Source: Rubritepida sp.
GTDB taxonomy: Bacteria; Pseudomonadota; Alphaproteobacteria; Acetobacterales; Acetobacteraceae
Assembly (NCBI GenBank): GCA_022843345.1
Contig: JALHNW010000020.1
Span: 1 to 13,730, forward strand
Direction of reading: 5' to 3'
Length of the DNA: 13,730 nucleotides
Of the stretch, positions 1-8,055 are shown in pieces. The notes below the pieces were generated by a model. That model saw only the letters and a program-made list of their open reading frames with translations. It was not told the DNA's origin and searched no databases. Each line of letters begins with the position of its first letter. Position 1 is the first letter of the stretch. A program made the position numbers and the translations under genes.

Positions 1-1
1 G

Positions 2-367
2 GGGCCGGAACTGCCGGCGCTGTTCGGCACCGACGAGGCGCTGGTGGCGGCGCTGCTGGCGGGCGGCATCGCGGCGCACGAGCCGCTGTGGCGGCTGCCC
101 CTGCACGCCCCCTACGAATCCTGGCTGGACAGCCCGGTGGCGGACCTCGCCAATGTCAGCCCGCGGCCGTTGGGCGGGGCGATCGTCGCCGCCCTGTTCC
201 TGCGCCGATTCGTGCCGGCGGGGATTCCCTGGGCGCATCTCGATTGCTATTCATGGAACGATTCGACGCGGCCGGGCGCGCCGGAGGGCGGCGAGGCCAC
301 CGGGATGCGCGCGCTGCTGGCCGGGCTGGAGACGTGGCTGGAGGCGCGAATTCCAACCGGTCAATGA
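2..367 (+). CDS. Leucyl aminopeptidase family M17, C-terminal end (5' partial)
   Basis: The reading frame is open from the left edge and ends at TGA 365-367, leaving about 121 C-terminal residues. The visible segment carries late catalytic-domain landmarks of M17 metallo-aminopeptidases: a stretch reading ESWLDSPVADLANV, then RPLGGAIVAALFLRRFV, then PWAHLD, and a terminal NDSTRPGAPEGGEATGMRAL. M17 enzymes are cytoplasmic hexameric, two-metal peptidases that remove N-terminal residues from peptides; the GGAI-AALFL helix and the PWAHLD strand are among their most conserved C-terminal parts. The metal ligands and the NTDAEGR motif lie upstream of the window, so activity cannot be judged here. 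The tail with NDS-RPG-PEGGEA matches what I recall of an alphaproteobacterial M17 subgroup rather than classical PepA. A MarR-type gene follows on the same strand 117 bp later, with its own promoter-like sequence. Confidence 0.9.
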   Translation, partial: GPELPALFGTDEALVAALLAGGIAAHEPLWRLPLHAPYESWLDSPVADLANVSPRPLGGAIVAALFLRRFVPAGIPWAHLDCYSWNDSTRPGAPEGGEATGMRALLAGLETWLEARIPTGQ

Positions 368-372
368 ACTTC

Positions 373-403
373 TTGCAATGAACCCGCGTTTTTCCCCTAT
401 ACA
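373..403 (+). promoter_or_regulatory. Putative sigma70-type promoter for the MarR gene
   Basis: TTGCAA (373-378) and TATACA (398-403) are separated by 19 bp, each matching 4 of 6 consensus positions. This is the only AT-rich patch between the peptidase stop and the MarR gene. A transcript starting near 410 would give a leader of about 75 nt containing the mini-ORF described next. The spacer is slightly long, so this is a tentative call. Confidence 0.4.
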
Positions 404-424
404 TGCAGCGGTTCCATCCCACCT

Positions 425-484
425 GAGGGGTCGGACATGTCATCAGCATGGTGGCCCGGATGAGGGCCGATAGGGAACAGGCCC
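425..484 (+). promoter_or_regulatory. Possible leader: 8-codon mini-ORF with alternative hairpins before the MarR gene
   Basis: A strong Shine-Dalgarno-like GAGGGG (425-430) lies 6 nt before ATG 437-439, which opens a mini-ORF encoding MSSAWWPG and ends at TGA 461-463. Three 5-nt blocks can pair in two mutually exclusive ways: GGCCC 453-457 with GGGCC 464-468 (loop holds the mini-ORF stop), or GGGCC 464-468 with GGCCC 480-484 (loop holds the purine-rich AGGGA 472-476, the only SD candidate for the MarR start at 485). A ribosome on the tandem Trp codons (449-454) would cover the first block. The geometry resembles translational attenuation. The stems are short and GC-rich sequence yields such matches by chance, so this is a hypothesis. 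Confidence 0.25.
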
Positions 485-883
485 ATGGCGTCGCAGAACA
501 GTCCTGATCACCTGGTGGAGGTGTTCCGCGACACGGTGGTGACCCTGGTGAAGCGCGACGGGCCGGACCTGTCCGCCCGGCAGCTCGCGGTGTTCCTGTC
601 GGTCTATCTCGGCCCGGGGCCGCACACGGTGCGCGGCCTGGCGCTGGCGCTGAACGTCTCCAAGCCGGCCATCACCCGCGCGCTGGACCGGCTGGGCGAG
701 CTCGATCTCGCGCGGCGCAAGCTGGACATGATGGACCGCCGCTCCGTGCTCGTGCAGCGCACCCTGGCGGGCGCCGCCTTCCTGGGCGAGATGCGGCGCA
801 TCATGGCCGAGGCGGAAGCGGCCGCCGGCCCCATGGCGCAGCCCCAGCCGGCGCTCGGCGAGGCGATGGAAGCGGCTCAGTAG
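485..883 (+). CDS. MarR-family transcriptional regulator
   Basis: A 132-residue protein of usual MarR size. The winged helix-turn-helix spans roughly residues 31-100: helix SARQLAVFLSVYL, HTH with recognition helix SKPAITRALDRLGE (59-72), and a wing containing MMDRRSVLVQRT (82-93) with the D-R-S pattern typical of MarR wings. The short N-terminal helix and the C-terminal helix (about 98-115) would form the dimer interface; the C-terminus ends in a low-complexity Ala/Pro/Gln tail. MarR proteins bind palindromic operators as dimers and commonly repress a nearby gene and themselves, releasing DNA on ligand binding or oxidation. No ligand can be inferred. The start is ATG 485 with a modest AGGGA 8 nt upstream; an unusual leader precedes it. 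The 3' end overlaps the convergent dehydrogenase gene by 7 bp, so the two cannot be separated by a terminator. Confidence 0.88.
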   Translation: MASQNSPDHLVEVFRDTVVTLVKRDGPDLSARQLAVFLSVYLGPGPHTVRGLALALNVSKPAITRALDRLGELDLARRKLDMMDRRSVLVQRTLAGAAFLGEMRRIMAEAEAAAGPMAQPQPALGEAMEAAQ

Positions 884-1809
884 CCGGCGGAGAAATCCAC
901 GAGGTTCAGCAAGGGCTCCCCGGCGCGGGCGCGGCGCAAATTCTCCACCACCTGCGGCGCGGCCGAGCGCGGGATGGTGATGCTGGCCGCGTGCGGCGTC
1001 ATCACCACGCGCGGATGCGCCCAGAAGGGGTGGTCCGCCGGCAGGGGCTCAGGCTCGAACACGTCCAGCGCGGCGGCGGCGAGGTGGCCGGAATCCAGCG
1101 CGGCCAACAGGTCCTCCTGCACCAGGTGGCCGCCGCGGGCGCCGTTCACCAGGAAGGCGCCGCGCGGCAGCAGCGCCAGGGTGCCCCGGTTCAGCAACCC
1201 GCGCGTATCGGGCGTCAGCGGCAGCAGGCAGACCAGGATGTCCGTGCGCCCCAGCATGGCGCGCAGCCCATCCTCGCCGTGGAAGGTCTCGATGCCCGGG
1301 ATGGCGCGCGGCCGGCGCGTCCAGCCCTGCACGGGGAAGCCCAGCGCGGCGCAAGCCCGGGCGGCGGCCAGTCCCAACTCGCCCAGGCCGAGGAAGCCGA
1401 CGCGCCGCTCCGCCGTCTCGGGCGCCGGCAGCTCCTCCCAGGTGCGCGCGGCCTGCAGCGCCCGGTAGTCCAGGTCCTGGCGGTGGAAGCGCAGCACGTT
1501 CAGCAGCACCCATTCGGCCATGCCGGTGGTCAGCCGCCCGTCCTTCAGCCGCGCCACCGGGATGCCGGGCGGCGGGCCCGGCGGGCGCAGCAGGTGGTCC
1601 ACCCCCGCGCCCATGGAGACGATGAGGCGCAGGTTCGGGTAGCGGCGCAGCTCCGCCATGTCGTGCTGCGTCCAGCACACCGCCGCCTCGATCTCCGCGG
1701 GGTCTCCCGCGTCGGGGAAGAGGCGGATGTCGAGCGAGGGGTCGCATTCCAGCAGCGCGTCGCGCCAGTCGGCCATGGCGTTGGCCTTGGTGGAAAGGAG
1801 GATGGCCAT
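877..1809 (-). CDS. ghrA: D-2-hydroxyacid dehydrogenase, GhrA-like glyoxylate/hydroxypyruvate reductase
   Basis: A 310-residue NAD(P)-dependent D-isomer-specific 2-hydroxyacid dehydrogenase, the length of E. coli GhrA (about 312). The substrate domain includes SMGAGVDHLL (65-74); the Rossmann motif is GFLGLGELG (138-146); the catalytic triad by family pattern is Arg225 (in NGARGG), Glu254 (in DVFEPEP) and His273 (in TPHAAS). The residues after the second Rossmann strand, GWTRRPR, carry arginines instead of an acidic residue, which in this family favours NADPH. GhrA-type enzymes reduce glyoxylate to glycolate and hydroxypyruvate to D-glycerate in the cytoplasm. It is the last gene of the minus-strand cluster, starting 3 bp after the stop of the small membrane-protein gene. 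Its stop (TGA, 877-879) overlaps the convergent MarR gene. Family assignment is firm; exact substrate is inferred. Confidence 0.9.
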   Translation of the reverse strand: MAILLSTKANAMADWRDALLECDPSLDIRLFPDAGDPAEIEAAVCWTQHDMAELRRYPNLRLIVSMGAGVDHLLRPPGPPPGIPVARLKDGRLTTGMAEWVLLNVLRFHRQDLDYRALQAARTWEELPAPETAERRVGFLGLGELGLAAARACAALGFPVQGWTRRPRAIPGIETFHGEDGLRAMLGRTDILVCLLPLTPDTRGLLNRGTLALLPRGAFLVNGARGGHLVQEDLLAALDSGHLAAAALDVFEPEPLPADHPFWAHPRVVMTPHAASITIPRSAAPQVVENLRRARAGEPLLNLVDFSAGY

Positions 1810-1812
1810 CGC

Positions 1813-2316
1813 TCAGGCTCCCTGGTCGCGAGGGGCCGCGCCCGCCTCGCCGTGGAAGGAGCGGACATAGGCGCGCCAGTCGTCGCGCCCGGTCGCCACG
1901 CGCTCGGTGCCGTCCGGGCGCTTGCTGTAGAGCGACAGCATGCCGCGCGCCCACATCACGTCGAACTTCAGGTCGTCGCTGAGCACGTAGGCGGCGGTGC
2001 GGTGGAAGACGCGGTCCTTGATGCCCGGCAGCACCTTCCACACCCACCAGGTGCAGCCGGCCGCCAGCACCGCGGCGCCGACGTAGAAGTGGATCAGCGC
2101 GGTGGCGGCGAAGGAGGAGGACAGGATCAGCGCGGCCGGCCACAAATTCTCGGCGTACTGGTACACGGGCGAGCCGGGGGAGTTCATCTTGCGGATGTGG
2201 ATGCCGAGCTTGACGGTGCCGTCGTCCAGCAGGTCGCGCAGCCGCTCGCGCTCCTGGTTGCCCCAGGGGTGGCTGGGGTCGGTGCGGCCGAAGCCCGGTT
2301 TCTCGGTGGCGGTCAT
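1813..2316 (-). CDS. Small two-helix membrane protein of unknown function, coupled to yejF
   Basis: I do not recognise this 167-residue protein. Visible parts: a soluble N-terminus with WGNQERERLRDLLDDGTVK (18-36), two hydrophobic helices in tandem (about 58-76 and 77-95, with IHFYVG near the turn), then a basic, soluble C-terminal half containing HRTAAYVLSDDLKFDVMW (105-122) and an Asp-Trp-Arg segment near 146-148. A hairpin membrane anchor with both ends in the cytoplasm is a reasonable topology given the flanking positive charges. The chosen ATG (2314-2316) overlaps the yejF stop as ATGA, the same coupling seen elsewhere in this cluster; an in-frame upstream start at 2379 would lie inside yejF and adds a disordered basic stretch, so I reject it. 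Three bases separate its stop from the dehydrogenase start. No signal peptide or catalytic motif is seen. Confidence 0.8.
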   Translation of the reverse strand: MTATEKPGFGRTDPSHPWGNQERERLRDLLDDGTVKLGIHIRKMNSPGSPVYQYAENLWPAALILSSSFAATALIHFYVGAAVLAAGCTWWVWKVLPGIKDRVFHRTAAYVLSDDLKFDVMWARGMLSLYSKRPDGTERVATGRDDWRAYVRSFHGEAGAAPRDQGA

Positions 2317-3908
2317 GCGATGCTCAGGTCGAAGGCGGCGCTCATCAGGGCGCGGGTATAGGGGTCTTTCGGGCGGCACGTCACGGCCTCGGCCTCGCCT
2401 TCCTCCACCACGCGGCCGGCGCGCATCACGATGATGCGGTGCGCCATGGCGCGCACCACCTTCAGGTCGTGGCTGATGAACAGGAAAGCCAGGCCGTGCT
2501 TGACCTGGAGCGCGCGCAGCAGCTCCACCACCTGCGCCTGCACGGAGACGTCCAGCGCGCTGGTCGGCTCGTCCAGCACCAGCAGCCGGGGCTTGAGCAC
2601 CAGGGCGCGGGCGATGGCCAGGCGCTGGCGCTGCCCGCCGCTGAACTCGTGCGGGTAGCGGTGGATCACGGCGGGGTCCAGGCCCACCTCCTCCAGCGCC
2701 GTCGCCACGCGCGCGGCGCGCTGCGCGGCGTTCAGGCCGCGGTCGTGCACCAGCAGCCCCTCGCCCACGATGTCGCCCGCGCTCATGCGGGGCGAGAGCG
2801 AGCCGTAGGGGTCCTGGAACACCACCTGCATCCGCGCGCGCAGCGGCCGCATGGCGCCGCGGTCCAGGCCCGCGATGTCGCGCCCCTCGAAGCGGATGGC
2901 GCCGCGCGAGGCTTCAAGCCGCAGCAGCGCCATCCCCAGCGTCGTCTTGCCCGAGCCGGATTCGCCCACGATGCCCAGCGTCTCGCCCTCCCGCACCACC
3001 AGCGAGACGCCCTGCACCGCCCTCACCTCGCTCGCCACCCGGCGCAGCAGGCCACGGCGGATGGGGAAGGAGACGTGGATGTCCCGCGCCTCCAGCACGT
3101 TGGCGGCGGCGACGTCCACCGGGGCGGGGTGGCCGCGCGGCTCGGTGGCCAGCAGCATGCGGGTGTAGGGATGGGCGGGTGCGGCGAAGACCTGCGCGGT
3201 GTCGCCCTGCTCCACCACGCGGCCGTCCTTCATCACCACCACGCGCTGGGCGTGGCGGCGGACGATGGCGAGGTCGTGGGTGATGAACAGCACGGCCATG
3301 CCGGTGCGCGCCTTCAGCTCGGCGAGGAGTGCGAGGATCTGCGCCTGGATGGTGACGTCGAGCGCGGTGGTCGGCTCGTCGGCGATGAGCAGCTTCGGGT
3401 CGTTGGCGAGCGCGGCGGCGATCATCACGCGCTGGCGCTGGCCGCCGGACAGCTGGTGCGGATAGGCGTCCAGCCGCGCCGCGGGATCGGGCAGGCCCGC
3501 GCGCTCCAGCCGGGCGACGATCTCATCGCGCAGCGCGGCGCCGCGCAGGGGCCGGTGCAGGGTGATCGCCTCGCCCACCTGCCGGCCGATGCTGTGGAGC
3601 GGGTTCAGGCTGGTCATCGGCTCCTGGAACACCATGCCGGCGACGCCGCCGCGCAGGCGGTGCAGGGCGCGCTCGTCGGCGGTCAGCACCTCCGTGCCGT
3701 CCAGGATGATGCGGCCGCTGGGGTTGCTGCCGGAAGCCGCCAGCAGGCGCAGGATGGACAGCGCGGTGACGGACTTGCCCGAGCCGGATTCGCCGACGAT
3801 GGCGACCGTCTCGCCAGGGTTCACGGCGAAGGAGACGTCCTGCACCACGGGCGTGCCGTTGAAGGCGACGGACAGGTTTTCGACGGACAGGAGGGGCGCA
3901 TCAGTCAT
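2313..3908 (-). CDS. yejF: YejF: duplicated ABC ATPase of the YejABEF peptide importer
   Basis: A 531-residue fusion of two ABC ATPases (E. coli YejF is about 529). First half: Walker A GESGSGKS (39-46), Q-loop near [10 protein letters not shown] (94-103), signature LSGGQ (153-157), Walker B LLIADEP (173-179), H-loop His211. Second half: Walker A GESGSGKT (315-322), [10 protein letters not shown] (364-373), signature FSGGQ (422-426), Walker B LLVLDEP (442-448), His480. Both halves end in the HPYTR/DPYTRAL motif of oligopeptide-type ATPases (247-250, 515-520). All catalytic motifs are intact, so it should hydrolyse ATP on the cytoplasmic face to drive uptake through YejB-YejE. It follows yejE after an unusual 165-bp palindromic spacer, whereas the rest of the operon overlaps. 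Its stop overlaps the next gene's ATG. GsiA/DppDF-like fusions are the alternative family, but the yejABE context decides. Confidence 0.96.
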   Translation of the reverse strand: MTDAPLLSVENLSVAFNGTPVVQDVSFAVNPGETVAIVGESGSGKSVTALSILRLLAASGSNPSGRIILDGTEVLTADERALHRLRGGVAGMVFQEPMTSLNPLHSIGRQVGEAITLHRPLRGAALRDEIVARLERAGLPDPAARLDAYPHQLSGGQRQRVMIAAALANDPKLLIADEPTTALDVTIQAQILALLAELKARTGMAVLFITHDLAIVRRHAQRVVVMKDGRVVEQGDTAQVFAAPAHPYTRMLLATEPRGHPAPVDVAAANVLEARDIHVSFPIRRGLLRRVASEVRAVQGVSLVVREGETLGIVGESGSGKTTLGMALLRLEASRGAIRFEGRDIAGLDRGAMRPLRARMQVVFQDPYGSLSPRMSAGDIVGEGLLVHDRGLNAAQRAARVATALEEVGLDPAVIHRYPHEFSGGQRQRLAIARALVLKPRLLVLDEPTSALDVSVQAQVVELLRALQVKHGLAFLFISHDLKVVRAMAHRIIVMRAGRVVEEGEAEAVTCRPKDPYTRALMSAAFDLSIA

Positions 3909-4073
3909 TCAGGCGAATCCCATCCGGCCGCACGGCGGCCGGCGCCGCCAGACCGCGCGTGACGCCGGCGCACCCACGGCGCGGCGAAGCCAAGGCCGCG
4001 GACGGGTTCCCATCGCAAATCGCTTCGCGATTTCGATGGGGCCCGGATGCGGGCGCCCGGCGTCTGAGGGCAT
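3909..4073 (-). repeat. Palindrome-rich spacer between yejE and yejF (REP-like element)
   Basis: This 165-bp gap has no convincing gene. It contains a long hairpin at 4009-4040: CCCATCG (4009-4015) pairs with CGATGGG (4034-4040) and AAATCGC (4017-4023) with GCGATTT (4027-4033), one bulged C (4016) and a 3-nt loop, i.e. 14 pairs. A second hairpin pairs CCGGCCG (3924-3930) with CGGCCGG (3936-3942), and CGGGCGCCCG (4050-4059) is a perfect 10-bp palindrome. GCGGCGAAGCCAAG (3981-3994) recurs exactly at 13616-13629, near other palindromes. No T-run follows the stems, so this is not a classical terminator; an mRNA-stability or repetitive extragenic element is more likely. Repetitiveness across the genome is inferred. 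Confidence 0.55.
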
Positions 4074-5108
4074 CTAACGATTCCCCCCGGGCAGCTTCCT
4101 TGGGTCAAAGGCGTCGCGCACCGCCTCGCCCACGAAGATCAGCAGCGTCAGCACGCCGCCGAGCACGACGAAGCCGGTGAAGGCCAGCCAGGGCGCCTGC
4201 ATGTTGTTCTTGCCCTGCGCCAGCAGCTCCCCCAGCGAGGGCGAGCCGGGCGGCAGGCCGAAGCCCAGGAAGTCGAGCGAGGCCAGCACGGTGACGGAGC
4301 CCGACAGGGTGAAGGGCAGGAAGGTCAGCGTCGCCACCATCGCGTTGGGCAGGATGTGGCGCCACATCAGCGTGCGGTCCGGCACGCCCAGCGCGCGGGC
4401 GGCGCGCACGTAGTCCAGGTTGCGGCCGCGCAGGAACTCGGCGCGCACCACCCCCACCAGCCCCATCCAGGAGAAGAGCAGCAGGAAGCCCAGCAGCGTC
4501 CAGAAGGAGGGCTCGATCACGCTCGCCAGGATGATGAGCAGGAAGAGCTGCGGCATGCCCGACCAGATCTCGATGAAGCGCTGGAACAGCAGGTCGGTCC
4601 AGCCGCCGTAGTAGCCCTGCACGGCGCCGGCCGCGATGCCCACGATGCTGGCCAGGACCGTCAGCGTGAAGCCGAACAGCACGGAGATGCGGAAGCCGTA
4701 GATCACCCGCGCCATCACGTCGCGCGCCTGGTCGTCCGTGCCCAGCCAGTTGCGGGCCGAGGGCGGCGAGGGGGCGGGCCGGCCGAGGTCGCGCACCACG
4801 GAGCGGGCGTCGAAGCGGATGGGCGGCCAGACGACCGTGCCGCCGCGTTCGGCGACGTCGCGCGCGAAGTCGGGGTCGGCCCAGTCGGCGGTCACGGGCA
4901 GGCCGTCGGGCACCACGTCGGATTCCGCGTATTCTGTGATGACCGGGAAGAACCAGCGCCCCTCGACATGCGCGGCCAGCGGCCGGTCATTGGCGATCAC
5001 CTCGGCGAAGAGGGTGACGAGGAACAGCGCGAGGAAGATCCAGGCCGAGACCCAGCCGCGGCGGTTGGCGCGGAAATTGGCCCAGCGGCGACGGTTCAGC
5101 GGACTCAC
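4074..5108 (-). CDS. yejE: YejE: ABC transporter permease of the peptide importer
   Basis: A 344-residue inner-membrane permease (E. coli YejE is about 341). The N-terminus ([18 protein letters not shown]) precedes a first membrane helix (about 20-38). A large periplasmic segment follows, with [14 protein letters not shown] (51-64), WPPIRFD and [18 protein letters not shown] (114-131), the hallmark of OppC/YejE proteins. The remaining helices lie in 140-330, with the ATPase-coupling EAA loop at [21 protein letters not shown] (235-255) and [17 protein letters not shown] (280-296). The end, [12 protein letters not shown], is characteristic of the family. The start is GTG (5106-5108), overlapping the yejB stop as GTGA. 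Upstream in-frame starts would lie wholly inside yejB and are rejected. It forms the translocation pore with YejB and is energised by YejF. Confidence 0.95.
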   Translation of the reverse strand: MSPLNRRRWANFRANRRGWVSAWIFLALFLVTLFAEVIANDRPLAAHVEGRWFFPVITEYAESDVVPDGLPVTADWADPDFARDVAERGGTVVWPPIRFDARSVVRDLGRPAPSPPSARNWLGTDDQARDVMARVIYGFRISVLFGFTLTVLASIVGIAAGAVQGYYGGWTDLLFQRFIEIWSGMPQLFLLIILASVIEPSFWTLLGFLLLFSWMGLVGVVRAEFLRGRNLDYVRAARALGVPDRTLMWRHILPNAMVATLTFLPFTLSGSVTVLASLDFLGFGLPPGSPSLGELLAQGKNNMQAPWLAFTGFVVLGGVLTLLIFVGEAVRDAFDPRKLPGGNR

Positions 5109-6202
5109 CGCCGCGCCTCGAAGTCGATCCGCGGGTCCACCAGCGTGTAGGTGAAGTCGGAGACGATCTGCATCACCAGCCCCAGCAGGGTGAAGATGTA
5201 GAGCGTGCCGAACATCACCGGGTAGTCGCGGCGGATCGCCGCCTCGAAGCCCAGCAGGCCCAGGCCGTCGAGCGAGAAGATGATCTCCACCAGCAGCGCG
5301 CCGGTGAACAGGATGCCGATGAAGGCGGCCGGGAAGCCCGCGATGATGATGAGCATGGCGTTGCGGAAGACGTGGCCGTAGAGGATGCGCGTCTCCCCCG
5401 CCCCCTTCGCGCGGGCGGTCAGCACGTATTGCTTGTTGATCTCCTCCAGGAAGGAGTTCTTGGTCAGCATCGTCAGCCCCGCGAAGCCGCCGATCACGAG
5501 CGTGATGGTCGGCAGGGTGACGTGCCAGGCGTAGTCCGCCACGCGCTGCCAGAAGGGCCAGTCGGCCGAGCCTGACGAAGCCAGGCCGCGCAGCGGGAAC
5601 CACTGCACGAAGGAGCCGCCGGCGAACAGCACCACCAGCAGCACCGCGAACAGGAAGCCCGGGATGGCGTAGCCCACCAGCACCACCGCGCTCGTCCACA
5701 GGTCGAAGCGGCTGCCGTCGCGCACCGCCTTGCGGATGCCCAGCGGGATGGAGATGAGGTAGATGATCAGCGTGCTCCACAGCCCCAGCGAGACGGAGAC
5801 GGGCAGCTTCTCCAGCACCAGCTCCCAGACCGGGCGGTCGCGGAACAGGGAGCGGCCGAAGTCGAAGGTGGCGTAGCCCTTCAGCATCTCCCAGAACCGC
5901 ACATGGGCCGGCTTGTCGAAGCCGAAGGAGCGCTCGATCTCGCGGATTATGGCCGGATCCAGCCCCCGCGCGCCGCGATAGGCGGAGCCGCCGCCCTCGC
6001 CCTGGCTGGGCTGCGGGCCGCGCACCTCGCCCCCGCCCTCGCCGGTGATGCGGCCCAGCGCCTGCCCCTCGCCGCGGATCTCGGCGATCATCTGCTCCAC
6101 CGGCCCGCCGGGGGCGAGCTGCACCAGTGCGAAGTTGATGAGGATGATGCCGAACAGCGTCGGCACCACCAGCAGCAGGCGCCTGAGAAGATACGATGTC
6201 AC
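5105..6202 (-). CDS. yejB: YejB: ABC transporter permease of the peptide importer
   Basis: A 365-residue inner-membrane permease (E. coli YejB is about 364). It opens with the OppB-type signature [19 protein letters not shown] and a first helix, then [10 protein letters not shown] (28-37). A Gly/Glu-rich linker (44-75) leads to YRGARGLDP and [11 protein letters not shown] (94-104), a segment specific to the YejB branch. Further helices include [18 protein letters not shown] and [21 protein letters not shown]. The EAA loop is around [20 protein letters not shown] (258-277), and the protein ends with [14 protein letters not shown]. The start chosen is GTG (6200-6202), which overlaps the yejA stop as GTGA; a longer upstream start would lie inside yejA. 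The Gly-rich linker is also present in my recollection of E. coli YejB, so I do not regard it as an insertion. Confidence 0.95.
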   Translation of the reverse strand: MTSYLLRRLLLVVPTLFGIILINFALVQLAPGGPVEQMIAEIRGEGQALGRITGEGGGEVRGPQPSQGEGGGSAYRGARGLDPAIIREIERSFGFDKPAHVRFWEMLKGYATFDFGRSLFRDRPVWELVLEKLPVSVSLGLWSTLIIYLISIPLGIRKAVRDGSRFDLWTSAVVLVGYAIPGFLFAVLLVVLFAGGSFVQWFPLRGLASSGSADWPFWQRVADYAWHVTLPTITLVIGGFAGLTMLTKNSFLEEINKQYVLTARAKGAGETRILYGHVFRNAMLIIIAGFPAAFIGILFTGALLVEIIFSLDGLGLLGFEAAIRRDYPVMFGTLYIFTLLGLVMQIVSDFTYTLVDPRIDFEARR

Positions 6203-8031
6203 AGGTTGCGCCGCGCCTCGGCCAGCGCGCGGTCCTTCGCCGCGTCCACCCACCAGTCCGACGGGAAGCCCAGCCCGTATCTCGGGTTGCGCGGCGGCCG
6301 CCCGAAGCGGTCCCAGAAGGCGATCCAGAAGGCGCGGTTGTGCCAGTTGGGGATGACGAAGTGCTGGTGCAGCAGCACGCGGTCCAGCGCGCGGGTGCGA
6401 TGCACCAGCTCCTCGCGGTCGGGCGCGTTGATCACCAGCTCCACCAGCGCGTCAATGGCCGGCGCGCAGATGCCGCCGAGGTTGCGCGAGCCGGGCTCGG
6501 ACGCCTTGCCGCACGCGAAGAAGTCGCGCTGCTCGTTGCCCGGGGACAGCGACTGGCCGATCACGTTCACCGTCATGTCGAAGTCGAAATTGTCCATCCG
6601 CACCTGGTATTGCGCGGGGTCCACCGTGCGGACCCGCGCCTCGATGCCCAGGCGCTGGAGCCATTGCACGTAGGGCAGCGCCACGCGCTCGAAGGTGGGC
6701 GTGTTCAGCAGGATCTCGAACTCGAAGCGCTGGCCTTGCGCGTTCACCAGGCGGCGGTCGCGCAGCGTCCAGCCGGCCTGGGCCATCAGCGCGATGGCGC
6801 GGCGCAGCCCCTCGCGGTTGTTGCCCGAGCCGTCGGTGACGGGCAGGCGGAACTCCTCCGTGAAGACGCGGGCGGGAAGCTGGGCGCGGAACGGCTCCAG
6901 GATCGCCAGCTCGCGGCCCGCGGGCAGGCCCGAGGAGGCCAGTTCGGAATTGGAGAAGAAGGAGGTGGTGCGGGCGTAGAGGCCGAAGAAGATGTTGGCG
7001 TTCAGCCATTCGTAGTCGAAGAGCTGGACGAGGGCCTCGCGCACCCGCGCGTCCTGGAACAGGGGCCGGCGCAGGTTCATCGCGAAGCCCTGCATCCCCG
7101 TCGGGCGCTCGTGGCGGATGGTGTCGCGCTGCACCAGGCCGCGGCGGACAGCCGGGAAGTCGTAGCCGGTGGACCAGTCGCGCGCCACGTTCTCCGTGCG
7201 GAAATCCACCTGGGCGGCCTTGAATGCCTCGAAGGCCACGGTGGCGTCGCGGAAGTATTCGTAGCGGATGCGGTCGAAGTTGTTGGTGCCGCGCCGCGTG
7301 TTCAGGTCGCGCGCCCAGTAGTCCTCGACGCGGCGGTAGGTGACGCCGCGGCCGGCCTCGAAGCGCTCGATGCGGTAGGGGCCGGAGCCCAGCGGCGGCT
7401 CCAGCAGCGGGCGGGCGAAGTCGCGCCCCTCCCACCAATGCTTCGGCAGCACGGCCATCTGGCCGAGGATCAGCGCCAGCTCGCGGTTCTCGTCGGTGCG
7501 GAAGCGGAAGGTGACGCGGCGCGGCCCTTCGGCGGCCACCGATTCCACGTCGCCCCAGTAGGCGCGGTAGAAGGGGCGGCCCTGGGCGCGCAGCGTCTCG
7601 AAGGTCCAGCGCGCATCCTCGGCGGAAACGGGGCGGCCATCGTGCCAGCGCGCCGATTCGCGCAGCTCGAAGGACACGCCCTTGCGGTCGGCATGCACCT
7701 CGATCGCCTCGGCCAGGTGGGCGTATTCGCTGCTGGCCTCGTCCTCGCTTTCCACCAGCAAGGGGTCGTAGATGAGGCTGGAGCCCACGGCCGGCGTGCC
7801 GCGCAGGATGAAGGGGTTGAAGCTGTCGAAGGAGCCCAGCGCGGTCAGCGCGACCTCGCCGCCTTTCGGCGCGTCCGGGTTCACCCAGGGCCAGTGCGGG
7901 AAGCCGGCTGGCAGGGCGGGCTCGCCGAGCAGGGACAGCGCGTGGGTGCGCACCGCCCCCTGCTGCGCGCGGGCGGTTCCGGCGAAGGCGATGAGCCCGG
8001 TGCCGGCGGCGAAGAGGTCTCGGCGCTTCAT
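6199..8031 (-). CDS. yejA: YejA: periplasmic peptide-binding protein (SBP family 5)
   Basis: A 610-residue extracellular solute-binding protein. The N-terminus [10 protein letters not shown] followed by a hydrophobic stretch and ARA-QQ (cleavage after residue 22) is a signal peptide with a twin-arginine-like RRDLF motif, so Tat export is possible. The mature start has the YejA hallmarks HALSLLGEP (30-38), [11 protein letters not shown] and [11 protein letters not shown] (about 49-78). Downstream there are family 5 features such as [18 protein letters not shown] and [12 protein letters not shown]. Its role is to capture oligopeptides (in enterobacteria also microcin C) in the periplasm and deliver them to YejB-YejE. 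It is the first yej gene, beginning 24 bp after the hisN-like gene and overlapping yejB by 4 bp. The ATG 8029-8031 is the only start giving an intact signal peptide. The actual ligand here is unknown. Confidence 0.95.
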   Translation of the reverse strand: MKRRDLFAAGTGLIAFAGTARAQQGAVRTHALSLLGEPALPAGFPHWPWVNPDAPKGGEVALTALGSFDSFNPFILRGTPAVGSSLIYDPLLVESEDEASSEYAHLAEAIEVHADRKGVSFELRESARWHDGRPVSAEDARWTFETLRAQGRPFYRAYWGDVESVAAEGPRRVTFRFRTDENRELALILGQMAVLPKHWWEGRDFARPLLEPPLGSGPYRIERFEAGRGVTYRRVEDYWARDLNTRRGTNNFDRIRYEYFRDATVAFEAFKAAQVDFRTENVARDWSTGYDFPAVRRGLVQRDTIRHERPTGMQGFAMNLRRPLFQDARVREALVQLFDYEWLNANIFFGLYARTTSFFSNSELASSGLPAGRELAILEPFRAQLPARVFTEEFRLPVTDGSGNNREGLRRAIALMAQAGWTLRDRRLVNAQGQRFEFEILLNTPTFERVALPYVQWLQRLGIEARVRTVDPAQYQVRMDNFDFDMTVNVIGQSLSPGNEQRDFFACGKASEPGSRNLGGICAPAIDALVELVINAPDREELVHRTRALDRVLLHQHFVIPNWHNRAFWIAFWDRFGRPPRNPRYGLGFPSDWWVDAAKDRALAEARRNL

Positions 8032-8055
8032 GGCCTGACTTTGGGGGTGCGGCGC

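Noticed and set aside
991..3962. Long plus-strand open frames (991-2361, 2439-3962)
   Set aside because: They are antisense to the dehydrogenase, membrane-protein and yejF genes, with repetitive His/Gln/Gly/Arg composition and no recognisable motif.
5109..5780. A 224-codon N-terminal extension of YejE
   Set aside because: The extension lies inside yejB in another frame and is not YejE-like; the GTG at 5108 gives the family length and a GTGA overlap.
6022..6100. Gly/Glu-rich segment of YejB as an unusual insertion
   Set aside because: A similar Gly-rich linker before the YRG-RGLDP motif is part of YejB proteins generally, as I recall for E. coli.
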